Assembly (NCBI GenBank): GCA_902464275.1 | Contig: CABQIK010000014.1 | Coordinates: forward strand, 1-44,917 | DNA from: an uncultured Alphaproteobacteria bacterium | GTDB taxonomy: Bacteria > Pseudomonadota > Alphaproteobacteria > RF32 > CAG-239 | Direction: 5' to 3' | Length of the DNA stretch: 44,917 nucleotides | Shown: positions 33,608 through 43,047 of the stretch, in pieces | How the letters are laid out: the number at the start of each line of letters is the position of its first letter | How positions within the stretch are numbered: the first letter of the stretch is position 1 | Notes under the pieces: generated by a model | What the model saw: the letters and a program-made list of their open reading frames with translations, nothing else | Database searches by the model: none | Told to the model about the DNA's origin: nothing | Position numbers and translations under genes: made by a program

Positions 33608-34749
33608 TATTTATCCCCTAACACCAAATATTTTAAGTTAGCCCAAAAGCGTCCCATAACGCCGAGTTTGGCAACATCATCGGTTGCAACTAAATCAATT
33701 TTGCGAATTTCACCCTCGGGGTCGGTAATTTCGGCATGGCCTATAAGCTCGCCTTTTTTAATCGGGGCTTTAACCGGCTCATCATAAACCACTTTCATTT
33801 TATACTGCGAGCGGGCATTGCGGCGAATAGTTTCGGTAATATCTTCCGGAACGGCGATATTTACGCTTTTAGCCATGCCGTACCAAACCGGAACTTCAGC
33901 CATTACCTGCCCCGCGGATAAAATTTTATAGTTGTCAAATTCACGGAAGCCATAGTTCATCAGGCGTTCAGCTTCTTCCGAGCGTTCTTTATTGCTGCTC
34001 ATGCCTGACATAACCTCAATTAAACGGCGTCCGCCTTTGGCCACAGAGGCTGTTAAACAAAAACCGGCTTCATCGGTATGACCGGTTTTTAAGCCGTCTG
34101 CTCCCGACATGCTGTAAAGCAACGGATTGCGATTGCCTTGTTTAATGTTGTTGTGCTTAAACTCTTTTTCAGAAAAGATATGGTAAAATTGCGGAAATTC
34201 TTTAATAATTTTACGCGCCAACAAGGCTAAATCTTCAACCGACATTTTTTGATCAGGGTGCGGCAATCCGGTTGAGTTGGCAAAAGTGCTGTTTTTGAGC
34301 CCGATTTTTTCAGCCGTTTCATTCATCAAAACCGCAAAATCTTCTTCCGTGCCGGCGATGTTTTCGGCCGCGGTAATGCAGGCATCATTGCCTGACTGCA
34401 CGATAATACCCTGCAACAAGTCTTCAATGGTAACATTTTCACCGATTTTTAAGAACATGGTAGAACCGCCGCTTGCCGCGCCGCCTTTACGCCATGCGTT
34501 TTCGCTCACGGTAAAGGTATCTTCCAATGAGAGCGAGCCGTTTCTTAATTTATCAAAAATTATGTACAAAGTCATAAGTTTGCTCATGGAAGCCGGCGCC
34601 ACTTTAACATCGTGATTTTTGGTGTAAATATACGCTCCGGTGTCATAATCAATTAAAATAGCATTGCGAGCCGCAGTTTCAAAGGCATAAGCCTGAGCTG
34701 AAATACCGCTTAAAAGCAATGCCGTTAACAACATTTTTTTACCGTTCAT
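33607..34749 (-). CDS. dacC: D-alanyl-D-alanine carboxypeptidase (class C low-mass PBP)
   Basis: 380 residues with a signal peptide ending near AQAYAF. The three active-site motifs of the penicillin-binding fold are SMSK (54-57), SGN (VQSGNDACI) and KTG (GLKTGHTDEAG). The C-terminal domain PVWYGMAKSVNIAVPEDI and a terminal amphipathic helix (VMGRFWANLKYLVLGDK) anchor it to the membrane face, as in PBP5/6. It trims the terminal D-Ala from peptidoglycan stem peptides. It lies between rlpA and tmk. The choice of dacA or dacC as symbol is conventional. Confidence 0.93.
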   Translation of the reverse strand: MNGKKMLLTALLLSGISAQAYAFETAARNAILIDYDTGAYIYTKNHDVKVAPASMSKLMTLYIIFDKLRNGSLSLEDTFTVSENAWRKGGAASGGSTMFLKIGENVTIEDLLQGIIVQSGNDACITAAENIAGTEEDFAVLMNETAEKIGLKNSTFANSTGLPHPDQKMSVEDLALLARKIIKEFPQFYHIFSEKEFKHNNIKQGNRNPLLYSMSGADGLKTGHTDEAGFCLTASVAKGGRRLIEVMSGMSSNKERSEEAERLMNYGFREFDNYKILSAGQVMAEVPVWYGMAKSVNIAVPEDITETIRRNARSQYKMKVVYDEPVKAPIKKGELIGHAEITDPEGEIRKIDLVATDDVAKLGVMGRFWANLKYLVLGDK

Positions 34750-34762
34750 GTTAATATTCTCC

Positions 34763-35578
34763 TTATTCTTTTATGATTTTGGCATCATAAACGCCATAAT
34801 TTCTGATTTTGTTGAGGGTGACCACCGCTTCTTCTTCATGCGAAAAAGGCCCGATGCGCACCCGATAAAACTTTACGTTGCCGACCAGAGCGCTGCTGAC
34901 GCGGCTTTTGCCGAATTGCGACAGCTTGGCAGACAGATTGTCGGCATATTCTTTTTGTGAAAACGAACCGGCTTGCACATAATAAGAAATTTCCGCATTT
35001 GCCGCCGGAAGTTGCATTACCGGAATTGTAACATTATCCGGAACTTTTTGCCCTAACAGCGCCGCTTTGAGCGCCTTGCTTTCTTTGGCCATAATTTCAA
35101 CCCGCACTTTGGTAATGCCTTTGGTTTGGTAACCCAAAAGCTGCGCGCCGCGTTTGGATATATCAATAATGCGCTCTTTGGCGTATGGTCCGCGATCATT
35201 AACGCGCAACACAAGCGAACGCCCGTTTTCCAAATTGGTAACTTTAACAATGGACGGCAACGGCAATGTGCGGTGAGCGGCGGTTAAGGTGTTCATGTCA
35301 TAGCGCTCGCCGTTGGCGGTTTTTTTGGCGTGAAAATCCTCGCCGTACCAACTGGCCATACCAACCTCGGAATAATCATAATCTTCAGCCGGATAATACC
35401 ATTTGCCCATAATTTTATACGGATTACCAACCTTATACACTCCGCCGTATTGCTTAATGGTAACCGCCTGTGCCTGCGGCGAAAGCCCGCTTAATTCAGG
35501 CGTTCCGGTTGAAGAGCACGCCGCCAACACGGTTATCAGCATCAAACTTATATAAATTTTTATTTTTTTAAGGTTCAT
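34763..35578 (-). CDS. rlpA: Septal ring lytic transglycosylase RlpA
   Basis: 271-residue lipoprotein. The signal peptide ends in VLAACSS (lipobox). The double-psi barrel domain follows (GMASWYGEDFHAKKTANGE, then VLRVNDRGPYAKERIIDIS with the catalytic Asp). A C-terminal SPOR domain (ISYYVQAGSFSQKEYADNL to the end) binds denuded septal glycan. It cleaves peptidoglycan strands at division sites. It lies 37 bases downstream of the mltB-like gene and 13 bases before dacC. Confidence 0.93.
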   Translation of the reverse strand: MNLKKIKIYISLMLITVLAACSSTGTPELSGLSPQAQAVTIKQYGGVYKVGNPYKIMGKWYYPAEDYDYSEVGMASWYGEDFHAKKTANGERYDMNTLTAAHRTLPLPSIVKVTNLENGRSLVLRVNDRGPYAKERIIDISKRGAQLLGYQTKGITKVRVEIMAKESKALKAALLGQKVPDNVTIPVMQLPAANAEISYYVQAGSFSQKEYADNLSAKLSQFGKSRVSSALVGNVKFYRVRIGPFSHEEEAVVTLNKIRNYGVYDAKIIKE

Positions 35579-35615
35579 CTTATTGTTTGTTCTCGCTTTT
35601 AATAGTCAGGTTGGC

Positions 35616-36953
35616 TTAATTTAACTTGCTTTTTGCTTTACGTCCAGCATCATTTGCAGCCTGTGAATCTTTTGCTTGCAATTTTTTAGGCGGCTGCACC
35701 GGAACAATAAATCCGGTTTTAGAATTATAATGGCGAATTTTGTTCAAAAGCTGCCAATCAGGATACCCGTCTTGGTGCATGCCGGCTTTAGCCTGCAATC
35801 TTTTTACCGCTTTTTTGGTTTGAGGGCCTAAAATGCCGTCTTCTTTTAATTTAGCGCGCAAAAGTTTGTTGGCAAAAGCCTGAACTTCTTTAACCTCTTT
35901 ATCGGTTAATTTATATTGCTGAGCGCTTTTAACAGCGTTGTGCGGAAGCTCATTATTAATATAATCGGCTAAAATACCGACCGTTAAAGCATAATTTTCC
36001 GATCTGTTCCAAATTAAAATACGCTTAAAATTGCCAAAGACCAGATAAGCAACACCTTTGCGGCCGTCCGGAATAATTAAGTATCCTTGTAAATCTTCTC
36101 TCCAGGCAAGTTTTTTGTTGTCAGCGGTTTTAACGCCTATTTCAGACCATTGTTTAACCGTTTTGGGATTTTTATATCCGGTATCGCTATAATTAAAATT
36201 CCACGGCAGGCGCACCATGCCGCCCCACGGCTCATCAGACTTCCATCCTAATTTGTTTAAATAGTTGGCGGCCGAACCGACGGCATCATCAAATGAATCC
36301 CAAATATCCGCAACACCGTCACCGTCATAGTCTACGGCATAAGCGTTATACGTTGAGGGCATAAACTGAAAATGCCCCATCGCGCCTGCCCATGAACCTA
36401 ACATTTTATCATTTTGCAGGTCATACTTTTCCATAATTTTCAAAACATTAAACAGTTCATTTTTGAAAAAGTCAGAACGGCGATTGTTGTAACTTAAATT
36501 GGTTAAGCCGTCAATTAAGTGATATTTGCCCTTATTTTCACCAAAGTTGGTTTCTACCGCCCAAAAAGCCGTCAAATAATTCAGCGGCACTCCGTATTCC
36601 CGCTCAATATCAGGATAATCTTTTTGCAATTTGCGATAATAATTACGGGCTTTTTCAATACGGCGCGGATTTACCAAACGGTTAATATAATCTTTGGAAG
36701 TTAAAACAAATTCGGTCTGTTTGTTATCTTTACTCACCACTTCGGGCGCTTGGTGGTAATAGGTGTTGTTACCATAGGCTCTATCAATCGTTTTAGGGCT
36801 GATGCCGCGTTTTATCATATCGGCTTTAAGCTCGCTTAAAAAAGCAAGCCATTCTTTGGTGGGCTTAACGTCATCGGCAGGTTTTGCCTCAGCCGCAAAA
36901 GCCGCAATCATCAACATTAACGTAAAGAATATTTTTTTTATAGACAACATCAT
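35616..36953 (-). CDS. mltB: Lytic murein transglycosylase (MltB family) with peptidoglycan-binding domain
   Basis: 445 residues with a signal peptide (LMLMIAAFAAEA). The MltB-type catalytic domain has its Glu in AFWAVETNFGENKG, and the typical WAGAMGHFQFMPSTYNAYAVD and NYLNKLGW segments follow. A C-terminal peptidoglycan-binding domain (EDGILGPQTKKAVKRLQ) is present, then a Lys-rich tail. No lipobox Cys is seen at the cleavage site, so it is a soluble periplasmic form rather than a lipoprotein. It lies upstream of rlpA and may be cotranscribed with it. Confidence 0.93.
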   Translation of the reverse strand: MMLSIKKIFFTLMLMIAAFAAEAKPADDVKPTKEWLAFLSELKADMIKRGISPKTIDRAYGNNTYYHQAPEVVSKDNKQTEFVLTSKDYINRLVNPRRIEKARNYYRKLQKDYPDIEREYGVPLNYLTAFWAVETNFGENKGKYHLIDGLTNLSYNNRRSDFFKNELFNVLKIMEKYDLQNDKMLGSWAGAMGHFQFMPSTYNAYAVDYDGDGVADIWDSFDDAVGSAANYLNKLGWKSDEPWGGMVRLPWNFNYSDTGYKNPKTVKQWSEIGVKTADNKKLAWREDLQGYLIIPDGRKGVAYLVFGNFKRILIWNRSENYALTVGILADYINNELPHNAVKSAQQYKLTDKEVKEVQAFANKLLRAKLKEDGILGPQTKKAVKRLQAKAGMHQDGYPDWQLLNKIRHYNSKTGFIVPVQPPKKLQAKDSQAANDAGRKAKSKLN

Positions 36954-37052
36954 GCACCCTGTTTACAAATATGCGCCAAGTGTAAAGCATTTAAACTTAA
37001 CTTGCAACCCGCTCTTGAGTTTATAAATAAGTTTTGCACAAGATGATTATCT

Positions 37053-38354
37053 TCAGAGCTTAATCCCGAAAATTTTAGTTAATTTTGCAGCCTCGGTCGC
37101 GCCGATTTTGAGCGAGAACACAATTTTATCCTCATTTTGCGTTTTGCCGAGAACCTCAGCATTGGCATACAGCCACGACTGCAATTTGCCGTTACCGGCA
37201 TCGGCCTCTATTTGGTATATTTTGTTATGTAATGCAAGTTTATCATCAATGGCTTTAAGCAAAGCGTCACAGCCCTGCCCCGTTAGCGCCGAAACTGCCA
37301 AAAGCGCCTTGGGCTGATTGCTTAACTTGTGGGTCAAAACCGCTTTTTCACCTTCAGTCAAGAGGTCGGTTTTATTTAAAACTTCAATATAATTTTCAGC
37401 GCTTTCTATCTGTTTTAAGCCCAAATTGTGCAAAACTTCAAGCACATCGGCGCGCTGCAGGTCGGTATCGGCGTTTGATATATCACGCACATGCACCACA
37501 ATATCGGCTTCTAAAACTTCTTCCAACGTGGAGCGAAACGCCATCACTAGCTCATGCGGAAGATCGGAAATAAAACCGACCGTATCGGAAACAATCACTT
37601 CACGCCCCGATTGAAGAGCAACTTTGCGCAATGTAGGGTCAAGCGTGGCAAAGAGCATATCTTCAGAAAGCACATTACTTCCGGACAGCCGGTTAAAAAG
37701 CGATGACTTTCCGGCATTGGTATAACCAACCAACGCCACAATCGGATACGGGACTTTGCGGCGATTACCGCGCTGCAGTTCGCGCGTGTTTTTAACTTTT
37801 TCAAGCTCTTTTTTAATTTTGATGATTTTTTCATCAATAATACGCCTGTCAAGCTCTATTTGTTTTTCACCGGGACCGCCCAAAAAACCGGCGCCGCCAC
37901 GTTGGCGCTCAAGGTGGGTCCAACTTCTAACCAGACGCGAGCGCTGATAGGTTAAATGCGCAAGAGCAACCTGCAATTTACCTTCATTGGTCTGCGCACG
38001 TTCGCCGAAAATTTCAAGTATCAGCGCAGTGCGGTCAATTACTTTAATATTAAGCTCCTTTTCAAGGTTGCGCTGCTGAATCGGAGTGAGCGCGGCATCA
38101 ACAATCATCAACCAGATATCATTAATTTCAGCTTTTTGCTTAATGTTTTCAATAAAAGTTCGGCTAAAAAAAGTTGCGGGCTTTATTTCGCGGATTTTGG
38201 GCGATTCGGTAAATACAACATTTAAATTAATAGCCAGAGAAAGCCCGATTGCTTCAGCCAAACGGCTTTCGGCAGACATGAGCTTTTTCCGGCTTAAAAC
38301 AAACGGACAAACCACACATACGTTGGTTTTAACGTTTTGATTAAATTCAGGCAA
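37053..38354 (-). CDS. hflX: Ribosome-associated GTPase HflX
   Basis: 433 residues. An N-terminal nucleotide-binding domain is followed by the HflX linker GGAGFLGGPGEKQIELDRR and the G domain with VGYTNAGKSSLFNRL (Walker A), DTVGFISDLP (G3) and NKTD (G4). HflX splits stalled or heat-damaged 70S ribosomes. It follows hfq by three bases, the classic hfq-hflX pair, and the genes are surely cotranscribed. Confidence 0.95.
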   Translation of the reverse strand: MPEFNQNVKTNVCVVCPFVLSRKKLMSAESRLAEAIGLSLAINLNVVFTESPKIREIKPATFFSRTFIENIKQKAEINDIWLMIVDAALTPIQQRNLEKELNIKVIDRTALILEIFGERAQTNEGKLQVALAHLTYQRSRLVRSWTHLERQRGGAGFLGGPGEKQIELDRRIIDEKIIKIKKELEKVKNTRELQRGNRRKVPYPIVALVGYTNAGKSSLFNRLSGSNVLSEDMLFATLDPTLRKVALQSGREVIVSDTVGFISDLPHELVMAFRSTLEEVLEADIVVHVRDISNADTDLQRADVLEVLHNLGLKQIESAENYIEVLNKTDLLTEGEKAVLTHKLSNQPKALLAVSALTGQGCDALLKAIDDKLALHNKIYQIEADAGNGKLQSWLYANAEVLGKTQNEDKIVFSLKIGATEAAKLTKIFGIKL

Positions 38355-38357
38355 GTT

Positions 38358-38576
38358 TTATTCTTCTACAACATCAACGGCTTGCACCGGCATAATGGTG
38401 GAAACTGCGTGTTTATAAACAAGCTGAGTATGACCATCGCGGCGCAAAAGCAAAGAACTGTCATCAAACCATGTAATAACGCCCTGCAACTTTACACCGT
38501 TGATTAAAAACACGGTAACAGCAATTTTGTTTTCTTTTATATCATTTAAAAAATCATTCTGTGCATTTTTAGTCAT
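38358..38576 (-). CDS. hfq: RNA chaperone Hfq
   Basis: 72 residues. Sm1 is VTVFLINGVKLQGVITWFD and Sm2 is LVYKHAVSTIMP. The pair forms the hexameric ring that binds small RNAs and mRNA poly(A). It is slightly shorter at the C-terminus than E. coli Hfq, as in other alphaproteobacteria. It is followed by hflX and preceded by a 106-base gap before def, which probably holds its promoter. Confidence 0.97.
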   Translation of the reverse strand: MTKNAQNDFLNDIKENKIAVTVFLINGVKLQGVITWFDDSSLLLRRDGHTQLVYKHAVSTIMPVQAVDVVEE

Positions 38577-38682
38577 TTAATAATATCCTTATCAGATTAT
38601 TAATTTTTATCAGCTTTTAAGATAAGCGCATACTCATAAATAGTAAAGAGTTGATTTTAAAAAAGGGGATAACTTTATGTTT

Positions 38683-39219
38683 TTATGCCTCTTCTGTTTT
38701 TGTCGCGCGATATTTTTCAAGTTTTTTCAAAAGCATATTGCGTTTTAACCGGCTTAGGTGGTCAATGTATAAAATACCGTCCAAATGGTCAATTTCATGC
38801 TGGAGGACAACCGCTTCATAATCAACCGCCTCAATTTCAGATTCTTTACCGTTATAATCGGTGTAACGCACTTTGATTCGTTCATGGCGTTCAACATCGG
38901 CACTTTGCCCCGGAAGCGAAAGACAGCCCTCGCAAAAAATGATTTTTTCTTCTGACTTATAAATAATTTCAGGATTTATTAAGTACATCGGTTTACCGGC
39001 TTTCCAGTTATCGTCTTCACCGCGCTGCTTGGTATCAACCACAATCACGCGCTTGGAAACCCCGACCTGCGGAGCCGCCAACCCAACGCCTTTGTCGGCA
39101 TACATAGTTTCAAGCATATCGTCTAAAAGCTGGCGCAACTCGTCATCAACTTTCAAAACCCGTTCGCATTTTTGGTGCAGTATCGGGTGCGGGTACTCAT
39201 AAAGCTGCAAAACCGCCAT
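38683..39219 (-). CDS. def: Peptide deformylase
   Basis: Removes the formyl group from nascent protein N-termini. 178 residues. Motif 1 is GVGLAAPQVG, motif 2 EGCLSLPG (metal Cys), and motif 3 HEIDHLDG (two metal His and catalytic Glu). Type I enzyme of normal length. It follows nusB by 13 bases. fmt, often its neighbour, is not adjacent. Confidence 0.97.
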   Translation of the reverse strand: MAVLQLYEYPHPILHQKCERVLKVDDELRQLLDDMLETMYADKGVGLAAPQVGVSKRVIVVDTKQRGEDDNWKAGKPMYLINPEIIYKSEEKIIFCEGCLSLPGQSADVERHERIKVRYTDYNGKESEIEAVDYEAVVLQHEIDHLDGILYIDHLSRLKRNMLLKKLEKYRATKTEEA

Positions 39220-39232
39220 TTTATTCTCCTGA

Positions 39233-39721
39233 TTAAGCTCTTACGGCGTGGGCAATTTGATCAAGCAGAGCGTTTACCATTTTGGGCTCGTTTTTGTTGT
39301 AAAAAGCATAAGCTAAATCAACATATTCTTGAATTAAAACTTTAGTATCAATGTCCATCGTATTGGTTAATTCATAAACCGCACACAACAGCAAAGCCTG
39401 CATTGTACCGTCCATGCGTTCTAATGACCATTTTTCTTTTAAGTAATGTTCAAGCGAACGTTCCAAATCTTGCTTTTTGGCATGAACGCCGCGTACCAAA
39501 CTTTCAAAGTATTCGGTATCAATCGGCGAAATTTCAATCATTTCTTCGGTTTCAGTAACCGAATCTTCTTCAATAACATAGCGGCCGATTTTGCCTTCCG
39601 TAAAGTCTTTAATAACTTCATCAACCGGCAACTGACCGTAAGCAATCATGTAAGTTGCCTGCACGGCTGCCAAACGAGCGCCGGATTTGCGGCGAATTTT
39701 TCCCGATACAAATTTAGTCAT
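39233..39721 (-). CDS. nusB: Transcription antitermination protein NusB
   Basis: 162 residues from ATG 39721 (MTKFVSGKIRRKSG). An in-frame TTG five codons upstream is less likely because AAGGAAAAAA sits where a ribosome binding site for the ATG should be. The all-helical NusB fold is seen: RLAAVQATYMIAYGQ at the start, and EYVDLAYAFYNKNEPKMVNALLDQIAH at the end, with the YDLAxxF-like element. NusB with S10 starts the rRNA antitermination complex. The start overlaps the nrdR stop by eight bases. ribH, often its partner, is absent. Confidence 0.92.
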   Translation of the reverse strand: MTKFVSGKIRRKSGARLAAVQATYMIAYGQLPVDEVIKDFTEGKIGRYVIEEDSVTETEEMIEISPIDTEYFESLVRGVHAKKQDLERSLEHYLKEKWSLERMDGTMQALLLCAVYELTNTMDIDTKVLIQEYVDLAYAFYNKNEPKMVNALLDQIAHAVRA

Positions 39722-40211
39722 CGTTTTTTCCTTCAATATTATTTTCTAAAACCGGCTTTGCCAATTTATCAATCGTATCAACAAATTCTTCAAAGTCTTT
39801 AATTTCCTTAAAATCTTTATAAACCGACGCAAAGCGAATATACGCAATGTTATCAAGCCTTGATAATGCTTCCATAACCGCCTCGCCGATAGCCTCAGTG
39901 CTGATTTCATTTTCACCGGAGCTTTCAAAGCGGCGCTGAATTGAATTTACAACCTTGTCAACCCGTTCCGGTGAAATCGGACGCTTGCGAACGGCAAGCT
40001 CAATGGAGCGGTAAAGCTTGTCTCTGTCAAAAAAAGTACGTTCGCCGTTTTTTTTAATAACAATCAGCTCTCTTAATTGTACCCGCTCAAAGGTGGTAAA
40101 ACGCGAACCGCATTCCGGACACTCGCGGCGGCGCCGAATAGAGGTATCATCATCGGTGTTGCGCGAATCTTTTACAACCGTGTCATCACACCCGCAAAAC
40201 GGACATTTCAT
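39714..40211 (-). CDS. nrdR: Transcriptional repressor NrdR
   Basis: 165 residues. The N-terminal zinc ribbon is CPFCGCDD...CPECGSRF, and the ATP-cone domain runs from about residue 48 to 135 (VIKKNGERTFFDRDKLYRS). It represses ribonucleotide reductase genes in response to ATP/dATP. It overlaps murF by four bases upstream and nusB by eight downstream. The nrd genes themselves are not in the window. Confidence 0.97.
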   Translation of the reverse strand: MKCPFCGCDDTVVKDSRNTDDDTSIRRRRECPECGSRFTTFERVQLRELIVIKKNGERTFFDRDKLYRSIELAVRKRPISPERVDKVVNSIQRRFESSGENEISTEAIGEAVMEALSRLDNIAYIRFASVYKDFKEIKDFEEFVDTIDKLAKPVLENNIEGKNDD

Positions 40212-41542
40212 GATTTAAGCCCCTTTTCTTTTAACTCATCAGCCACCTGATAAAGCTTTGACGAATATCTTGCTCCTTTTATAAGGACAATATCTTTATT
40301 TTGCAAGAGCTGATTTAATAAAAAATCAGCCAAATTATCTTTATTTTCAAAATAATATTGCGTTATATGCGGCGGAAGCTCGGCTAACATATCTTTCATT
40401 TCAGGGCAGACGCCGACCACAATATCAATATTGCTTTTGGCAAGTTCCTGCCCAATTTCAGAATGTTTTTGCTTAGAACAGGCGCCGAGTTCGGCCATTT
40501 TACCCAAAACCGCGATTTTACGACCGTCGGTTTTAAGCCCGTTTAATGACTTAATTGCAAGCTTCATAGCCTCGGGCTGTCCGGAATAGCTGTCGTCAAT
40601 TAAGGTATAAGTCCCCTTATTGCCGGCAAGTTTTAAAAAATAATGTTTTCCCCTGCCCTCCAAAGGCTCAAAATTTTTAATCTGTGCGGCCGCGGTTTTA
40701 ACATCTAAACCCAAAGCCTCTATGGTTTTAAGCACGCACCATGCGTTATAAAGGCAGTGTTCGCCTTCGGTTGAGGTGGTAAACTCAGCTTGCGGCTGAT
40801 ATTTTTGCCCGAATTTTACAATTTTGGCGTTATGCGCGGCGGCTTTTTGTTCAAGCACATCGGCATAATTGGTATCGGCGTTAATAACGGCGATACCGCC
40901 GCTTGACGGCAAGCCCTCAAAAATTTCCGCCTTAGCCTCGGCAATGCCTTGCAGATTTTTAAAAAACTCAATATGCATCGGATACACGTTGGTGATAATG
41001 GCAATATCGGGCTTTACAAATGAAGTTAAGCGCGATATTTCGCCTTTGGCGCTCATGCCCATTTCAATCACGGCAAAATCAGCCGATAAATCCATATTGC
41101 ATAAGCTTTCCGGCACCCCGATAAAATTATTGTGATTGCCGGTCGTGGCATAAACTTTGCCAAACTCTGCCAAAGCAAATTTAAGCTCTTCTTTGGTGGT
41201 GGTTTTGCCGGCGCTGCCGGTTAAGCCGATAACCGTTCCCTTAAATAATGAGCGGTTATAAGCGCCGATTTTGCCATAAGCGATTAAGGTGTCCGTCACC
41301 ACAATTTGCTTTTCAGGCAGAACATCAGGAAGCAAGCGATTTACAATCACAAGAGGGCACCCCGCGGCAATAACGTCAGGTACAAAATCATGACCGTCAA
41401 ATTTTTCGCCGGAGATGGCAATAAACACATCATTTTGCCCGCATTTGCGGCTATCGGTTGAAACGCCGGTAACAACTGCCGGCGCAACCTTAGAATCAGA
41501 GCCGACGATGGCGGCTATTTGCTCAGATGAAAGCGCTTGCAT
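40208..41542 (-). CDS. murF: UDP-N-acetylmuramoyl-tripeptide--D-alanyl-D-alanine ligase
   Basis: 444 residues. Adds D-Ala-D-Ala to the peptidoglycan precursor in the cytoplasm. The ATP-binding loop is IGLTGSAGKTTTKEELK, followed by TTGNHNNFIGVPES and VIEMGMSAKGEI, which are MurF-specific. The C-terminal domain holds DDSYSGQPEAMKLAI and VLIKGARYSSKL. The usual mur neighbours (murE, mraY) are not here. Instead it starts one base after the stop of the hydrogenase gene and overlaps nrdR, an unusual setting. Confidence 0.95.
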   Translation of the reverse strand: MQALSSEQIAAIVGSDSKVAPAVVTGVSTDSRKCGQNDVFIAISGEKFDGHDFVPDVIAAGCPLVIVNRLLPDVLPEKQIVVTDTLIAYGKIGAYNRSLFKGTVIGLTGSAGKTTTKEELKFALAEFGKVYATTGNHNNFIGVPESLCNMDLSADFAVIEMGMSAKGEISRLTSFVKPDIAIITNVYPMHIEFFKNLQGIAEAKAEIFEGLPSSGGIAVINADTNYADVLEQKAAAHNAKIVKFGQKYQPQAEFTTSTEGEHCLYNAWCVLKTIEALGLDVKTAAAQIKNFEPLEGRGKHYFLKLAGNKGTYTLIDDSYSGQPEAMKLAIKSLNGLKTDGRKIAVLGKMAELGACSKQKHSEIGQELAKSNIDIVVGVCPEMKDMLAELPPHITQYYFENKDNLADFLLNQLLQNKDIVLIKGARYSSKLYQVADELKEKGLKS

Positions 41543-41543
41543 T

Positions 41544-43004
41544 TTATTTATCTTTCTGCAAATCTTTCAAATCAGGACTGGTTTTAACATAGTTATTGAC
41601 CATAATTTCGGCTTTTTTAGGCATAACCACGCACCCCGGACCGCCAACGCAGCCGCCTTCGCAGCACATAACCTCAATCAGGTTAAATTCGCCGGCGCTC
41701 TTTTTAGCCGCATACATTTTAAGCTTTTTGAAGGCGTCTTTGTTTAAGCCGTTAATCGGTTCGGGTTTGCAAACAGCGCTATCGCCGACAATATGAGCAA
41801 CCGCGCCGGCAACCCCGCCGCTGACCGGAAAGATACGACCTTGCGCCGATGAAACTTTGGCAAAAGCAGAATTTTCACATGTTGCAACATTAATGCCCGC
41901 AGCGGCTAACATAGCGGCAATTTCATCAAACACCAAAACATAATCAACGTCTTTATCGCCTTCCGCCTCAATACGTTTGGCAAGGCACGGGCCGACAAAT
42001 ACACTGACACATTCCGGATTTTGTTTTTTAACCAACTCGGCAATGTAATACATCGGTGGTTTGGTGCTTGAAACATACGGCGCAATTTCAGGAATATGGG
42101 TTTGCGCGGCTTTATACCATGCGGGACAGCAAGAAGTGGTCATAAACGGATGACCTTCTTCCATACGCTCAATAAATTCCTTAGCCTCGTTTAAGGTGGT
42201 AACGTCAGCGCCTTCGGCAACCTCAACCACATCGGCAAAACCAAGCTGTTTTAAGGCTGTGATAATTTTGGCGGCGTCTGTGCCGAACTGACCGATAACT
42301 GCCGGAGCCAACATGGCAACCACCGGTTTTTGCGCGCGTTTAATTTGGTTTAAAACATCAGTGAGTTGCGAATTGTAGGCAATAGCGCCGAACGGGCAAG
42401 ATTTTATGCACTTGCCGCAAGAAATACATTTATTGTAATCAATGTGTTCAAAGCCGTTTTCATCTTTGGTAATAGCCCCGACCGGACAAGCGTCTTCACA
42501 CGGAACCGGCGCTTTGTTAATGGCGCCATAAGGGCAAACGTTGGCGCACATTCCGCATTTGATGCAGTTTGCTTGGTTGATAAAGGCTTTATCTTCAACC
42601 GTGATAGTTTTTTTAGGGCAGTTGACCTCGCACGGACGAGCCACACAGCCGCGGCACATATCGGTCACCGTAAATTGAGTTTTCATGCAAGCGGCGCAAG
42701 CGGACGGCAAAACCGAAACGGTCGCCACCGGCGCGGCATTGCGGGTTAAAGCCTCTTTGGCAAAGTCTGACAGCGGGCGGGATAAATCTTCTTGTTCAGG
42801 GGTAAAACCCAAAACCGCCACGATATGTTCTTTAATAACCTGTCGGTCTTTGGCAAGCGAGCCGCGCACCGGACGAGTCTCGTCAGGTACTAAAATCTCA
42901 GGCAGATTGTCAATATCGGTAAAATTGTTTTTAATAAAGCTTTCGGCGACTTTGGCCAAAATTTGCGCGTGCATGGTCGCAACATTATTTTTTGCTGTAA
43001 GCAT
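41544..43004 (-). CDS. hydA: Monomeric [FeFe] hydrogenase (group B-like)
   Basis: 486 residues from ATG 43004. Several Cys clusters (CAAC, CRGCVARPCEVNCP, CIKCGMCANVCP and CISCGKCIKSCP) form the ferredoxin-like N-terminal part. The H-cluster motifs are TSCCPAW (290-296), VGPCLAK (337-343) and EVMCCEGGCVGGPG (444-457). The Cys ligands and the proton-relay Cys are intact. The VGPC form instead of MPC and the CEGGCVGGPG form point to the group B class. It makes or consumes H2 with ferredoxin in fermentation. The start: a GTG at 43049 is in frame, but it lies upstream of the probable transcription start, while GGAAAGG precedes the ATG and homologs begin here. It shares an operon with murF one base downstream. 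Maturase HydF is encoded elsewhere in the window. Confidence 0.93.
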   Translation of the reverse strand: MLTAKNNVATMHAQILAKVAESFIKNNFTDIDNLPEILVPDETRPVRGSLAKDRQVIKEHIVAVLGFTPEQEDLSRPLSDFAKEALTRNAAPVATVSVLPSACAACMKTQFTVTDMCRGCVARPCEVNCPKKTITVEDKAFINQANCIKCGMCANVCPYGAINKAPVPCEDACPVGAITKDENGFEHIDYNKCISCGKCIKSCPFGAIAYNSQLTDVLNQIKRAQKPVVAMLAPAVIGQFGTDAAKIITALKQLGFADVVEVAEGADVTTLNEAKEFIERMEEGHPFMTTSCCPAWYKAAQTHIPEIAPYVSSTKPPMYYIAELVKKQNPECVSVFVGPCLAKRIEAEGDKDVDYVLVFDEIAAMLAAAGINVATCENSAFAKVSSAQGRIFPVSGGVAGAVAHIVGDSAVCKPEPINGLNKDAFKKLKMYAAKKSAGEFNLIEVMCCEGGCVGGPGCVVMPKKAEIMVNNYVKTSPDLKDLQKDK

Positions 43005-43047
43005 TAAAGTGGTTACCTTTCCGTTAGTCAAAATCAAAATTTTTTTC